Source: Oncomelania hupensis
Taxonomy: Eukaryota; Mollusca; Gastropoda; Littorinimorpha; Pomatiopsidae
Assembly: GCA_036898135.1 (NCBI GenBank)
Contig: CM072523.1
Coordinates: forward strand, 2,356,311 to 2,420,310
Reading direction: 5' to 3'
DNA length: 64,000 bases
This document shows positions 46,805 through 58,067 of this stretch, piece by piece (the stretch's first letter is position 1; every line of letters starts with the position of its first letter). A program made the position numbers and the translations under genes. Below the pieces are notes generated by a model, which was not told where the DNA came from, did no database searches, and worked only from the letters and a program-made list of their open reading frames with translations.

Positions 46805-47862
46805 TGTGACGGGGGTTTTATTGTTGCTGGGCTCTGCACAATGGACTGCTATTACCTCCTCGTCTTAGTCGATGGGGATAGCTAGTTATCTCCCTATGAC
46901 TTCACTTAATACATTTATTTGTTTAGCTCGGCGTGTGTTTAGGCTGGGGTACAGAGATAGATAGAAAAATGGTAAAAGATCACTGTCACACTAGCTTTCA
47001 CACGGCTATGAATCATATGTAGTCCAGCCACTTGATAACAGTAAAAATCACCCATTTATTTCTTCTGCTCTATACACGATTTTTGAAGTACGAAACTAAC
47101 TTAAAAGTTCAATTGTCAATGCGAATGGTTCGCTCGCTGATAATCGAGGCAGCTACTTTGTCATCATAGGGCACTGGATACTTTCTGCATTAATGGTCAG
47201 AGTTCTTGAAGAGTGGACTACTGTGGTCCGGTTTATACAGAGTTTTAGTGCACTGTTTCTTGTGGCACTTAACTGTGTGGTTGAAGCGCTGCGTTGAGGT
47301 CGCTTCGGTGACAAGCTGTGTTGTCGGGGCGTCTGCTCCTTGTGGTGGCTAGATGGGTGGGCTATCTTAGCGCAGTGCGTTCGATGCCTCGGCAGCCAAC
47401 GTTCGGCGACGACTGGTTCGTGTCTTGTGCCGAGTTGGGCTCACGATATAACGCCCGCTCGTCTCTTTGACAATGTCAGGCCGTGGCTACTTGATTGAAT
47501 TTGAATATTCAACAAGTACTGCTGTCTAATCTTCTCAGGAGAGAGATTTCTGCTTGAGTGTATTGTGTACTGCTCAGCGTTTCAACGAAGACTGACCCTC
47601 TACCTGGCTTTTGACTGTCCAGGTAGAAATGGTTCTACCTAACCTAGCTGTGTCCCGATTGGCTGAAACAACTCTGAGTGGCTGTAAAATTCGAAGCTAA
47701 ATCGTAGGCTGCGATGATGTCATTGCCTACTAGGCTATCGTCAGCTTACCTGCTACGCATGAACACTTCTGTCGTCTGCTTTAGACTAACAGTAACCTAC
47801 TAAGTTTATACTGACTATACAAGCAAAATCTCAAAGGCAGTGGAAACGGGGCTCTTGTGACA
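46805..47862. mobile_element. Solo LTR, family B copy 1 (1058 bp)
   Basis: Begins TGTGACGGGGG, ends CTCTTGTGACA, flanked by GAGAG (46800-46804, 47863-47867). Shares GGGCTCTGCACAATGG, TACAGAGATAGATAGAAAAA and TGAATCATATGTAGTCCAGC with 58068-59586. No internal domain adjoins. The right flank is GA-rich, so one duplication alone is weak. The second copy supports it. Confidence 0.8.
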
Positions 47863-47887
47863 GAGAGGAGAGAGAGAGAGAGAGAGG

Positions 47888-47934
<47 letters not shown>

Positions 47935-48140
47935 GTAATTAGTTATGTATAAGTTTGAATACTATAGGGGTGTGTGTGTGTGGGGGGTGGGTGGGTGGGT
48001 GTGCGTGTGTGGGGGAGGATGGGGGAGATTTAGGAGTAACTTAAAATTAGGTCCATGTGACGACGTAATGGTCGCATGAAGAGAGAGAGAGAGCGTAGTA
48101 GAGAGAGAGAGAGAGAGAAGGAGGGAGAGAGAGAGAGGTG
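47863..48140. repeat. GA-rich region
   Basis: (GA)n 47863-47934, a GTGGGTG patch at 47970-48020 and GAGAG again 48080-48140. A third purine tract lies at 48345-48455. No gene seen between 48140 and 49050. Confidence 0.93.
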
Positions 48141-49059
48141 GGGAGGTAGAGGCGAGGGAAGCCTGTTGTCTTATGATCAAAGCAGATGACGCATTGTGCA
48201 ACAGTGTATGTCTGAAATCAGGTTCTGTTCATTAGAAACGCACCAGTACCCTTGACCTGTGATTTGTGTGTTTTTTGTTCGTTGTTTTTGCTGATCGCGA
48301 TCAAGTGAGAGGAGAAATAGACAAAGAAGGTGGATGGCACAAAAAAGGGGAGGGAGAGAGATAGGGGGGGAAAGGGAAGAGAGGGGGGGAGAGACAGACG
48401 GATAGAGACAGACAGAGATCTAGACAAAGACAGAAAGAGAAAAGAGAGAGACCATGATGCTGTGTTGTGCCATATGCACAATAAGTTACAAATCTCAAAA
48501 ATCTCTTTTAAAAAAAAATACAAAAGGCATGGCAAGGGTACACGTACCAGACAATATCAGAAAAACTGAAACTACAAAACACCCAAAACAACAACTTTGA
48601 TTTCAAACCCGAAAAGCAAAAATCATTAAGCAAAGACAACAAGATCCCAAAAAGAAGAAAAGAGATGAAAATCGTTGGCAAAGTGAAGAGGAGAAAAAAC
48701 CAATGCATTTAACGCTTTAATGACCCACGAGAACAGGATCCATTAACCTGTGAAGGAAACAACGATGGAAGAAGAGGAAAAATAAAACTAAAACTTTGAA
48801 GGAATTGTAAAGCGATCATTATTTCAAATCCGTACAAAACAAAGGGTCTTAAGAGGACAATATTAACTGTACTTGCTGAGCGCACTTATCACTTCAAAGA
48901 GCAACTCCAGGCGCTTGCAGAAATTATTGATTTAAAAAAAAAAGAAACTCCCATTTGCTGCAAACCTGCTGCGATATTACACGCTCCTGACCGTTGAGCC
49001 ACCTTGATGGACTTAAGTCTCATTCCGTATGTACAGTATGCGTCCATTTTTCTTGTCCA

Positions 49060-49200
49060 TCTTAGCAGTGTAATCGCTCTGAAGGAATCGCTCTGGAGGT
49101 TCAGTGTTGATTTAGGTCCTACCCCATATTCCGTGAGATGTTTATCCCGGCCTGCCGTATCGCCGATGGCGGCTGTGGACGTTAAACTGGAGTGTGAAAT
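49060..49200 (+). mobile_element. SINE-B body fragment, copy 3
   Basis: ATCGCTCTGGAGGTTCAGTG, TTGATTTAGGTCC, CTGCCGTATCGCCGATGGC and GACGTTAAACTGGAGTG. The tRNA head is missing. Confidence 0.75.
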
Positions 49201-49284
49201 GTGCAGACGTGCAATACCGCCAAATGGATTCCTTATGCATTCCACGTCACTGTTTTTGTTTATTTATTTATTTTTTCTTTGTTT

Positions 49285-49555
49285 CCTCGTTCTTACATAG
49301 CGCTCTTCCAGCTCAAGAGCCGCTCAAGGCGCTGGCCGAGAAATGGTCTAGCTCAGGCCACTGGAGGCGCCCACTTGCAGCCTTTCTGGCGCATAGTCTG
49401 ACGCCCAGACTACTGAGCACAATTCTGGACGGCCAGGGATGGAGAGAAGGGACCCACAGTTTGCTGGGCGTCTTAAAAGTCCGTGCTAAGGAATGCTTGC
49501 GTGCACAGACTAGACCTCGGTTTGTACTCTCATCCCAAGAAGTAGGGCCGCAGGG
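49285..49555 (-). mobile_element. SINE-A copy, reverse orientation
   Basis: Reverse complement carries the full body: GAGTACAAACCGAGGTCTAG, CGCCCAGCAAACTGTGGGTC, AATTGTGCTCAGTAGTCTGG, GCCTTGAGCGGCTCTTGAGC and GCGCTATGTAAG. Confidence 0.82.
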
Positions 49556-49574
49556 CCTCAGGGTATTTTTATTT

Positions 49575-49705
49575 ATTGATTGATTTCTTAGTTTTGGGTA
49601 TACTCGAACCGTCAACGGGCTTGGAACCCCTGCGTATGCAGGCTGCAATTCACTTAACATTACAGCACACAGCGTATTCCACTGAGCCAACGGCGCTCCC
49701 TCCTG
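49575..49705 (-). mobile_element. tRNA-like SINE head (third type)
   Basis: The reverse complement starts GGGAGCGCCGTTGGCTCAGT GGAATACGC, an A-box-like start, and contains GACGGTTCGAGTATACC as a B box. The spacing is too long for a tRNA. Confidence 0.55.
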
Positions 49706-49911
49706 GTGTGAAACTGAATCTAAATCTTCTTTTTGTTTGGTCGATTTCCTGGTTGCCTTTCACGCCGGACAGTTGCTTAACCCGAAACGTTTCTAGCGGT
49801 GTGCCCAAACCCCTACGCTATCCCGCCTCCGAAGGGAACAAGAAGATAAAAAGATAAAAGAGCGGATTGAGCTCGCCGCCTTCTTCTAATCATCGTCTTA
49901 CGGCAAACCCT

Positions 49912-50302
49912 GGTTTCCCTGTTTTTGACAGACATCCATTTATAATTGCAATCTCAAACTTTCGTGTTTGTTTGTGTGTTTTTTAAATTGCACTTTCTAT
50001 TCATTCTTGTTTCTTTTTTATTTCTATCATTCACTTGTTTTTGTGTGTACTTTTGGTTAAAACTTGTCTTTCTTTTTTAATAAAACCTTTCTCAGTTAAA
50101 AACAAAATCATGTCATGGTTTCCCTGTTTTTGACAGACATCCATTTATAACTGCAATCTCAAACTTTCGTGTTTGTTTGTGTGTTTTCTAAATTGTACTT
50201 TCTATTCATTCTTGTTTCTTTTTTTATTTCTTTCATTCACTTGTTTTTGTGTGTACTTTTGGTTCAAACTTGTCTTTCTTTTTTAATAAAACATTTCTCA
50301 GT
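49912..50302. repeat. Direct duplication of about 187 bp
   Basis: 49912-50098 and 50117-50302 share TGGTTTCCCTGTTTTTGACA through TCTTTTTTAATAAAAC, differing at few bases. T-rich sequence 50310-50500 and CT-rich 50640-50870 follow. Confidence 0.92.
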
Positions 50303-50916
50303 TTTTGAAAAAAATCATTTCTTTTTTTTTTGTCTTTCCCTTTTTCAGTTTTCTCTTCTTTTTCTTTTTCTTCATTTCTTTCTTTCTTTCTTTTCTTTTT
50401 TTTTCTACTATGTAACTTTTTTTTTCTTTTTCTTTTTTGTCTTTGCTTTCAATTTTGTTTTCTTTTGTCATATCTTAATTTTTTTCAACATGTGTTAATT
50501 TTTAGTCTTTGTTTATTTTATCGCCTGGTTTTCCGTCATTAGCTCTCTGTAAACAAAGTCAATGATAACAGAAGAGGGAGGGAGAGCGACCTGTACATGC
50601 GCGCCTCAATATTTATAATCTCACGCCTGTCTGCATTTCTCTCTGTCTCTCTCTCTGTCTCTCTCTTTCTCTTTGCCTCTCTCTCTATCTCTCTCTCCCT
50701 GTCTCTATGTCTCTCTCTGTCTCTCTGTGTCCCTCTCTGTCTCTCTCTCTCTTTTTCGTTCTTTCTTCTTTTTTCTCCTCCTCCTCCTCATTCTTCTTTC
50801 CTCCTCCACTTCTTCTCCTCCTTCTTATTCCTCTTCTTCCTTTTCCTGTTCTTTGTTTACTCCTCCCTCCCCTCCCCTCCCCCCAAGGTTTTTTCACGAA
50901 ACAGAAATAAACGTTT

Positions 50917-52588
50917 CAGAGTTCGTACAAAAACTGAAACTAAAAATTCCAGACTTTTTCCAGACTTTTCCAGACCAACATTTGAATTTTTCAATACTAC
51001 TCGATGACGTCCCTTTCAATCGCATACATGTGCATATAATGATCATAATGATGATGATAATAATAATATTATTAATAATAAAAATAATAATTAATCACGC
51101 TTTGTGATAACATACACTGTTGCTTAAAAAAAAGTCCTGTATGTCTTGATTTTTTAAGTTAAATGGCTTTATCCACTAGTTAAATTTCTCAACAGTTATT
51201 TATTTCCTTGCAGATCGTTAAGCTTCTTGCACAAGCTATCTGCCTCAGTCTGCATCTCTGGTGCCCTCTTTCTCAAAGCATTTGACTCAACCAATAGAGG
51301 CATTTTTCTGGTTTCCGCTACCTCTTCTGCAAGTTTGTCTGCTGACTCCAACAAACTTTTGGCATCTGTCAGCAACCGCTGCCTCTTGCCTTTAATTTCG
51401 ATGACATCTTGTGTCTCATCAGATTTCCTCTTAAGGTTACAAGCTGTCTTCTTTTTTTTCTCTTCACGGTATACTTGGTACTTTGATCTTGCTGAGCTTG
51501 CCTAACTAAGCATCTCTTTGGTGATGGCAACATCAGCAGGATCACCAGCATCACGTACCGCTTGCAAAACAATTCTTTTGGCTTTTAAGGCTTCCTTTGA
51601 CAGATTCTCACATGTAGTTTGTCTGTTCACGCTAAAGCCTCGTTTTACTGTAGCTTGCCCATGGGATAGAAGAAGCAGTTGACTTCAAACACTCCAAAGA
51701 TCTGGATATTTGGATGGCATGTGTGTAGCAAAGAGTTCATCAAGCCTCTGCTTTTCATCATTTTTGTTGAAATTTCGGAAACTCTCATTATGTGGGCTAG
51801 CAAGGATCTCTCTGCAAAATTTGAAATACTCTTTCTTGATGTTGTCACAGGCCTCCATCTTTACCCTCTTGGGAATAAATCATGTTTTTGCCGAGTATTC
51901 TGTATTAACACTGTTTCAAAACTGATATATCGGTAAAATTTGTATGTTTTCCACAATTCAACTATCTTTTTAATAATAAATTAATATTAATATATTAATT
52001 CTTGGGTTGAACAGACCCCCCACACCACAAAAAAAAAGTTGGAGAGTCAAAATAATAAACAATAGGACATTAACTGGAAAGTGGAAATAATAAACTAGTG
52101 ATCAATCTACTAACCTTTGTTGTGGCTTATCACAGCGTACTCTCCCATATTGGAAATATCAAAAGATTTTTTACAGGCAAGGCAATGTGCTGCATGTATA
52201 TTCTTTGCATCTTTCGCAAGCCAAGGCCTGTATTCTTTTTTTTTCCAGCCATAAACTGTTGAAGGAACACTTACCCATGATGATAGAAACTTCTAGAAAG
52301 CGGGAATATGTAAACACAGAACGGAAATGAATGTAGGGGAAGCAACTCTCAGTTACACCAAAGTGAAAACAAAAGTATAAGATCGACTTGTCAATATAAC
52401 CAGGGTTCACATTTCTATGTTGTATTCTTCTTCTGAATTTATGCATGTTTGATTGAAACTTCTGCAATCTTTTTGAGATTCAAGACTTTTCCAGACCGGG
52501 GAATGATTTACAAGGCTTTTCAAGGGCCTGGAAAGTCAGACTCATTTTTAAAGACTTTTCCAGACTTTTCAAGACTTGTACGAACCTA
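50917..52588 (-). mobile_element. Decayed hAT-like DNA transposon
   Basis: Inverted ends: CAGAGTTCGTACAA near 50917 and TTGTACGAACCTA near 52588, each followed inward by TTCCAGACTTTTCCAGAC-type repeats. Between them lies the broken transposase at 51196-52278. No matching 8-bp duplication was found, so the copy is old. Confidence 0.75.
51196..52278 (-). pseudogene. hAT/TTF-zinc-finger transposase-like pseudogene
   Basis: Starts MGKCSFNSLW at 52278. After a frameshift in an A-run the frame reads EYRPWLAKDAKNIHAAHCLA, CKKSFDISNMGEYAVISH (a Cys2-His zinc-finger-like unit), with a possible donor AAAG|GTTAG at 52115. The C-terminal part reads CREILASPHNES, LLLLSHGQATVKRGFSVNRQ (hAT dimerisation-like) and a coiled-coil LKRKSDETQDVIEIKGKRQR. 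In-frame TGA (51685-51687) and TAG (51502-51504) break it. Proteins of this layout are common in marine invertebrates as transposases or domesticated derivatives. This copy is not intact. Confidence 0.7.
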
Positions 52589-53087
52589 CATCCGGGGGTG
52601 GTGGTAGTTAGAACGTCGTCCTTTGTAAGTACACGTAATACAAATTTATCAGCGGAAAGTAAAAACATCAACATCCGACGTCCGCCATCTATGCTGTCTT
52701 CATTTAAACTTTTGGATAGGCTGAGCTGGAAAACATCAAACTTAAATTTCTGAAACAAAGATGGCGAGCCATTCCCATGTATTGGTAGACAATCACGCAC
52801 ATAGCATTAAAAAAAAGCCTTTTGGGCATGGGAAGAGTTCATTTTGTTGTAGTGTTCTGACGCGACTTTACCCTAGCGAAGCAAAAGGACAAAATGCAAA
52901 GACATACTACTATCTGAAATACCGCTAATATTAATTTTGTTTTTGATATCCCCAAAATAGTGAATTAATGACCTTGACCTTTAAGACAGTACAAATACAA
53001 ATGATGGAAACATGCTTAGTAAAAATGATACAAAGTAAACATGATATACAAAGTAAACATGATACAAAGTAAACATGATACAAAGTA

Positions 53088-53090
53088 AAC

Positions 53091-53131
<41 letters not shown>

Positions 53132-53690
53132 GCTTTAGGTCCAGCGGACTCTTCCGAGCCAAATCAGGACCGGACAACTCCCGATCCGCATAAAAGATCT
53201 GCTGAAACAACCCTAGTGGGAAAACTGAATGCCCTCCACCGGCCAGTCACTTTACAATAAAGACATCCCACGCAGGGGACGGCTGAGGCTTTACCCCAAC
53301 TAATCGAACCCCCGGTTACAAAAACAAAATAGAATACAAACATCATTATAAATTATCAACAAAACACATACATATAAAATGCCTATATTGCTAAAGAATA
53401 ACATCATAGGAAGCCCTAGTGACCACCCGGCAGAAAGCGTCCAATACTCCCAAGCTGATCCAACAGACCTCATACACAAACAAGGAGTCTTGTCCAGGAA
53501 GAGTTTTCAATAAAAAAAAGGTAGGTCATTGATCTAGCGAAGAAAAAGATAGTATAGCAGAGTGATAGGACAGAGCAGGAATGGGAAAGAGCAAATGAGG
53601 AAGACAGCGACAGTGGGAATTTAAAGCACTAAATTTCCAGAAAGTGGGGATACTATTTATACTGAAACCCCCGGCACTCCAACGGGGGTA
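53088..53690 (-). mobile_element. Repeat-R, longest copy
   Basis: (GATT)n at 53092-53128 then GTCCAGCGGACTCTTCCGAG through AAGCACTAAATTTCCAGAAA GTGGGG. Aligns with 13125-13680 over its whole length. Confidence 0.82.
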
Positions 53691-54042
53691 CTGTTGCCGC
53701 AGTGAATCGGTCATGCCTATAAAGGAAAGACAGGTTTTCAACTGGGGCTTTCACTTTTCCCTTTATAGGTTAGAACAATCTACAGTGGCAAGATTGCTCA
53801 TGACCCCAAGGGGTGAGTAAACATGATACAAATGTAGCCGAGCAGAGTATTTGACTCCCGTCTCTCGGCCACGACCTTGAGAACATTGCTCCACCCGAGC
53901 TGTTATTTTCATTTTATCCCTCAAAAGAGGGACATAAAAATATTTACCCTGCAAGGCGGTGAAGCGTGGTTGGGAGTACCGGGTTGCCGGCTACTAGTGC
54001 CACGCACTCTACTGCAAAGTCCCTGCCACCGACCTGCATAAA

Positions 54043-54288
54043 ATGCCTGCTGACAATGTGGTCCCACTCGCCACCAAAAGCAGCAGGCGAATGGTCAGCC
54101 GGGGAGAACAAATGTCGTGTCGCCTTGTCCTGCATAACCCAATGGCATCCCCAAAGGATTCTGCAAAGCAGGAGCCACCCAAGGCTAGTCTAACCAAGAA
54201 ATTCAAGGTAGACAATTTCTCTCCCAAGCCTCAACCAGTCGCCTCCCTTTCCGTTACAGATAAATTATGTCCCTCCTTTGAGGGATAA
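54043..54288 (+). CDS. Element-encoded open frame, arm 1 (unknown function)
   Basis: 81 codons from ATG: MPADNVVPLATKSSRRM, RGEQMSCRLVLHNPMASPKD, KQEPPKASLTKKFKV. Basic and Ser/Pro-rich with no known domain. It diverges from arm 2 at 54260 and then runs into the terminal repeat. Real translation is unproven. Confidence 0.3.
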   Translation: MPADNVVPLATKSSRRMVSRGEQMSCRLVLHNPMASPKDSAKQEPPKASLTKKFKVDNFSPKPQPVASLSVTDKLCPSFEG

Positions 54289-54431
54289 AATGAAAACAAC
54301 AGCTCGGTTGGAGCAATGTTCTCAAGGTCGTGGCCGAGAGACGGGAGTCAAATACTCCGCTCGGCTACAAGTGGTGCAAACGACCGGGATCAGGATGATG
54401 CTGGACCGTGGTGTGGACTGACTTGGCGTAG

Positions 54432-54722
54432 TCAGTGTTGGTGCCAGACATACCTGTTGCGAACGGGGAAACCATGGGGACATGGTTCCATTTGAGCTGT
54501 GGGATCTGTAGCGGAAAGGGAGGCGACTGGTTGAGGCTTGGGAGAGAAATTGTCTACCTTGGTTTTCTTGGTTATACTAGCCTTGGGTGGCTCCTGCTTT
54601 GCAGAATCCTTTGGGGATGCCATTGGGTTACGCAGGACAAGGCGACACGACATTTGTTCTCCCCGGCTGACCATTCGCCTGCTGCTTCTGGTGGCGAGTG
54701 GGACCACATTATCGGCAGGCAT
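54432..54722 (-). CDS. Element-encoded open frame, arm 2 (unknown function)
   Basis: 96 codons from ATG, the same protein as arm 1 with five changes over 72 residues (K/R, H/R, L/I, F/T, V/A), then a longer tail TDPTAQMEPCPHGFPVRN ending VWHQH. Could be the 5' coding exon of an autonomous relative. Confidence 0.35.
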   Translation of the reverse strand: MPADNVVPLATRSSRRMVSRGEQMSCRLVLRNPMASPKDSAKQEPPKASITKKTKVDNFSPKPQPVASLSATDPTAQMEPCPHGFPVRNRYVWHQH

Positions 54723-55114
54723 TTTATGCAGGTCGGTGGCAGCGACCTTGCAGTAGAGTGCGTGGCATTAGTAGCCGGCAACCCGGTACTCCCAACCACG
54801 CTTCACCGCCTTGCAGGGCAAATATTTTTATGTCCCTCTTTTGAGGGATAAAATGAAAATACCAGCTCGGGTGGAGCAATGTTCCCAAAGTCGTGGCCGA
54901 GAGACGGGAGTCAAATACTCCGCTCGGCTACACAAAGTAAAAATGATACAAAGTAAAAATGATACATTTGAGTTGACTTACTGTTGACATAAAGCACACA
55001 GTGTGCTTCAATAAAACAAAATAATGACTATCGGGGAGACGTAGGATCAACATACCGACGCCCGACTGGAACTGAAGGATGGCCCATGATTTGAAATACC
55101 TCTATTCTAACTTG

Positions 55115-55367
55115 GGGTGTCAGATAGCGCGGTTATCACTTGGATGGGTGACCGCAAAACGTGAAGCGACAAATAACAACGCCCTCAGTTGACTCAACTG
55201 TGACTGAGTACCTACTCTCTTAAGGGTGGGGAAGGTAAAGCAGCGAGGGAGAGAGATGGGCATCACCCTCATTACGCTGGCCCAAGATAAGTGTGATCTC
55301 CAACATCACGCTCCTCTACGGCCACAAGGCTATGGGACCACCTTTACCTTTTTACCTTTAGCTATTC
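55115..55367 (+). mobile_element. 5S rRNA-derived SINE fragment (SINE3-type)
   Basis: GGTTATCACTTGGATGGGTG ACCGC (55131-55155) matches the 3' half of 5S rRNA including its C-box region. It is followed by a body GATGGGCATCACCCTCATTA, CCCAAGATAAGTGTGATCTC and a tail ACCTTTACCTTTTTACCTTT. Confidence 0.75.
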
Positions 55368-55444
55368 TAACTTACAACAAATCGCTTTAGCCGTTTTTGA
55401 GCAAAACGTGCTTAGCAACAAAATGACTCCACTGACCTTGGCAC

Positions 55445-55535
55445 ACACCTACACACACACACACGCACGCGCACACACACACACCCACACACACACCCAC
55501 ACGCACACACACATACACACACACCCATACGCACA
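55445..55535. repeat. CA-rich microsatellite
   Basis: (CA)n with CG and CCA interruptions. Confidence 0.93.
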
Positions 55536-55539
55536 GTGT

Positions 55540-56360
55540 GGTATTAGGTCCGGCGGATGGTTGAGGAAAGGGCAGAAATCAGAAGTAGTGTGTTTTCAAG
55601 CTAGATTTAAAGGATTCTATGGTTCTCCTTGATGCTCTCAGGAAGGATGTTCCATAAGATGAGAGCGAGGTATTTGACTGCTCGCTGGCCCCAACGCTTG
55701 GTCTTGGCATCGTTTGGCCTGGGAACATCAAGAAGAAGTTTAGAAGACGACCTGAGAGACCGGACAAGTGCGTATTAATGACAGAAGATCTGTGAGATAG
55801 GACGGTGTTTTGCATGTAATACGGCAGTATGTGAGCGAGAGTAGTTTGTGGTGGATGCGTTCCTGACAGGAATCCAGTGAAGGTCTCTGAGGATAAGAGA
55901 GCAATGATCAGACTTTCTGCATCGTGCGACAACTCTGGCTGTATGGCCTTTAATCTCTTTATCTCGGTTTGAGGTAGACCTGCACGTAAACTGTTACACT
56001 TACAGTAATCAAGTTTGGAAAGAGTGAGTGAAACAGCAACACTGTTGGCAGCTTGGCGAGTTAGATAGCGACCGGCCTTACTGATAGATCTAATATGGCA
56101 ACAGCATGTTCTGACAATGGAGGATACTTGACTGCGCATAGAGAGGTCAGCATCAAGAAAAGCAACCAGTGTTCACTGGAGAATGAAATCTGAACATCGC
56201 AAACTGTAAAAGTAGTTAATGGAATATTACCACGCCTCGATGCGGAACTGCAGAGAAGAAGAAATTCCGTTTTGCCTTCATTTAGGTTTCGCCTATTTTC
56301 AGTCATCCACTTCTTGATCTCAAGACAGCAAGCTTCAAGATTTCTGAGTGCATGAAGAGC
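55540..56360 (-). mobile_element. L2/CR1-type LINE 3' end
   Basis: The minus strand encodes WMTENRRNLNEGKTEFLLLC, NIPLTTFTVCDVQISFSS, then a frame change to MRSQVSSIVRTCCCHIRSIS, NSVAVSLTLSKLDYC, AGLPQTEIKRLKAIQ and SFKSSLKTHYF-stop. The order fits the reverse-transcriptase C-terminus of this clade. Several indels: dead. Confidence 0.85.
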
Positions 56361-56483
56361 AGATAAATGTCACCCCGGAAAGGGGTTGATCGGCCCCAAA
56401 AATCATCTGTCACTATGTCGCTGACAACATCCAAAAAGATTATATTTTTTCGACAAACGAGCAAAACTTCACATCGATTTTTA

Positions 56484-56486
<3 letters not shown>

Positions 56487-56544
<58 letters not shown>
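56487..56544. repeat. CT microsatellite
   Basis: About 29 CT units. A GT array with GGTGG breaks lies at 56775-56850. 56850-57900 has no gene. TTCAAGATTCAAGATTTATT at 57394 may be a LINE 3' end. Confidence 0.95.
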
Positions 56545-56546
<2 letters not shown>

Positions 56547-57902
56547 TTCAAACTCTTGTAATCGACATGGTTTGCGTGTTTGCCTGTGTACAAGCGCGTG
56601 TACGTGTATACGAATACGAACATTTATTGTCATGAAACTAAAACAAGGTTTACAAGACACACTATTATGGTACCTTGACACATGCAATCCTTGTCATTGT
56701 GTCAAGAGAAAAGTCTTGACAATTATAGTGCAGAAAGTCTTATTTTGAAGCAACGAAAAATATAGGATGAAAGATGCGTGGGTGTGTGTGGGTGGGTGTG
56801 TGTGTGTGTGTGTGTGGGTGTGTGTGTATGTGTGTGTGTGTGTGTAGGCGCGCGTGCGCGCGATATTGCATGTGAGCGTTCCTCCCGAATATTTAAAAGG
56901 GCCAAAAGAAAACACACAATAGCGACAAATGACTCCCTTTCACTCAGACATGTCACGTGGGTGGATGTATGCAAATACAAGCCAGCTGAAATGCAAATAC
57001 GATGATATGCCCAAATATTGCTGTGGAATTCCATTTCCACCAGACCGGTGCGCCATGTTTCATCTAATACCGTTTTGTCTAACATCTTTCAAAAAGAGGT
57101 GCGTTTCGCCTACTTGCGTTCACTAGCTTGCGTTAAAATACTCATTGCCACTTCTAAAGAAAACCGGAACCAAAAAAAAAAACCAAACACTTTAAGAATG
57201 ACATAATACACACACAGATTTATTTTGCAAACTAACATTGCTAACGATACGTACACTGCACACAAATTTCCTTTGGCATGTGGACGGAACCAATAAAGAT
57301 TCTGATTCAATTCCACAATAAATGAGCTCAATTGGCATATACATTGAACTCTACAAAATTACTGTTAAAATACAAGCTAAAATGAGTAGACTAGATTCAA
57401 GATTCAAGATTTATTGACTTCATGTGAAGAATTTGTTTTGCGCATATGGGAATACATCAGAATATAGGTTATACGTTCATACGCAATACAATACATTACA
57501 GCACAGTGCAAGCAGACACACCGCTTTCTCACATTTACGCAAAGTAGGCTATCAAAAGTAAACAATCAAACATCACACATCAGGCAATCAGATCACAAAA
57601 ATAGAACCGCGGAACACTGTCAATATATATCATGTCACCTAATCGCGTCAAACACCCACATCACAGCCTATACGTCAATTGATTAAACCAACATACAACG
57701 CCTCACAGTTCACATTACAAAGGTTCCTATAATCTGGAGGAGTAGGTATGATTATAGACCCAGATTCTGTTGTTTTTACCTTGAGGCTAAAATTACCAAT
57801 TGCAATTACATAAATAGTCAACTATGCAGTAGCGAATTATCAAGCATGACCACTTGATTTGGATTTCCCAACTGGGAGAAATTAGGGTTGGCTTTTATTT
57901 AA

Positions 57903-58067
57903 CACTGATTTCTATGTGGAACTGATTTCTAGATGGCATCCATTTCTATGTGACATTGATTTCTATGCGACACTGATTTCTATGTGACACTGATTTCTAG
58001 ATGGCATCAGTTTCTATGTGAGACTGATTTCTTTGTGACACTGATTTCTATAGGCAACATCTATTTC
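57903..58067. repeat. Degenerate TGATTTCTATGTGACAC minisatellite, left part
   Basis: Short units of about 17-19 bp (CTGATTTCTATGTGACA, CTGATTTCTAGATGGCATC). Continues after the LTR at 59587-59900. Confidence 0.88.

Larger units (their letters stand above)
53833..54932. mobile_element. Inverted-repeat element with matching open frames in both arms
   Basis: Three copies of an end sequence of about 115 bp (TGTAGCCGAGC, CTCGGCCACGACCTTGAG, TATCCCTCAAAAGAGGGACA): inverted at 53833, direct ending 54368, direct ending 54932. Unit 53833-54368 looks like a complete short element, and 54369-54932 is a second, inverted, partial copy. CAAA flanks the whole (53829-53832, 54933-54936). Confidence 0.8.
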
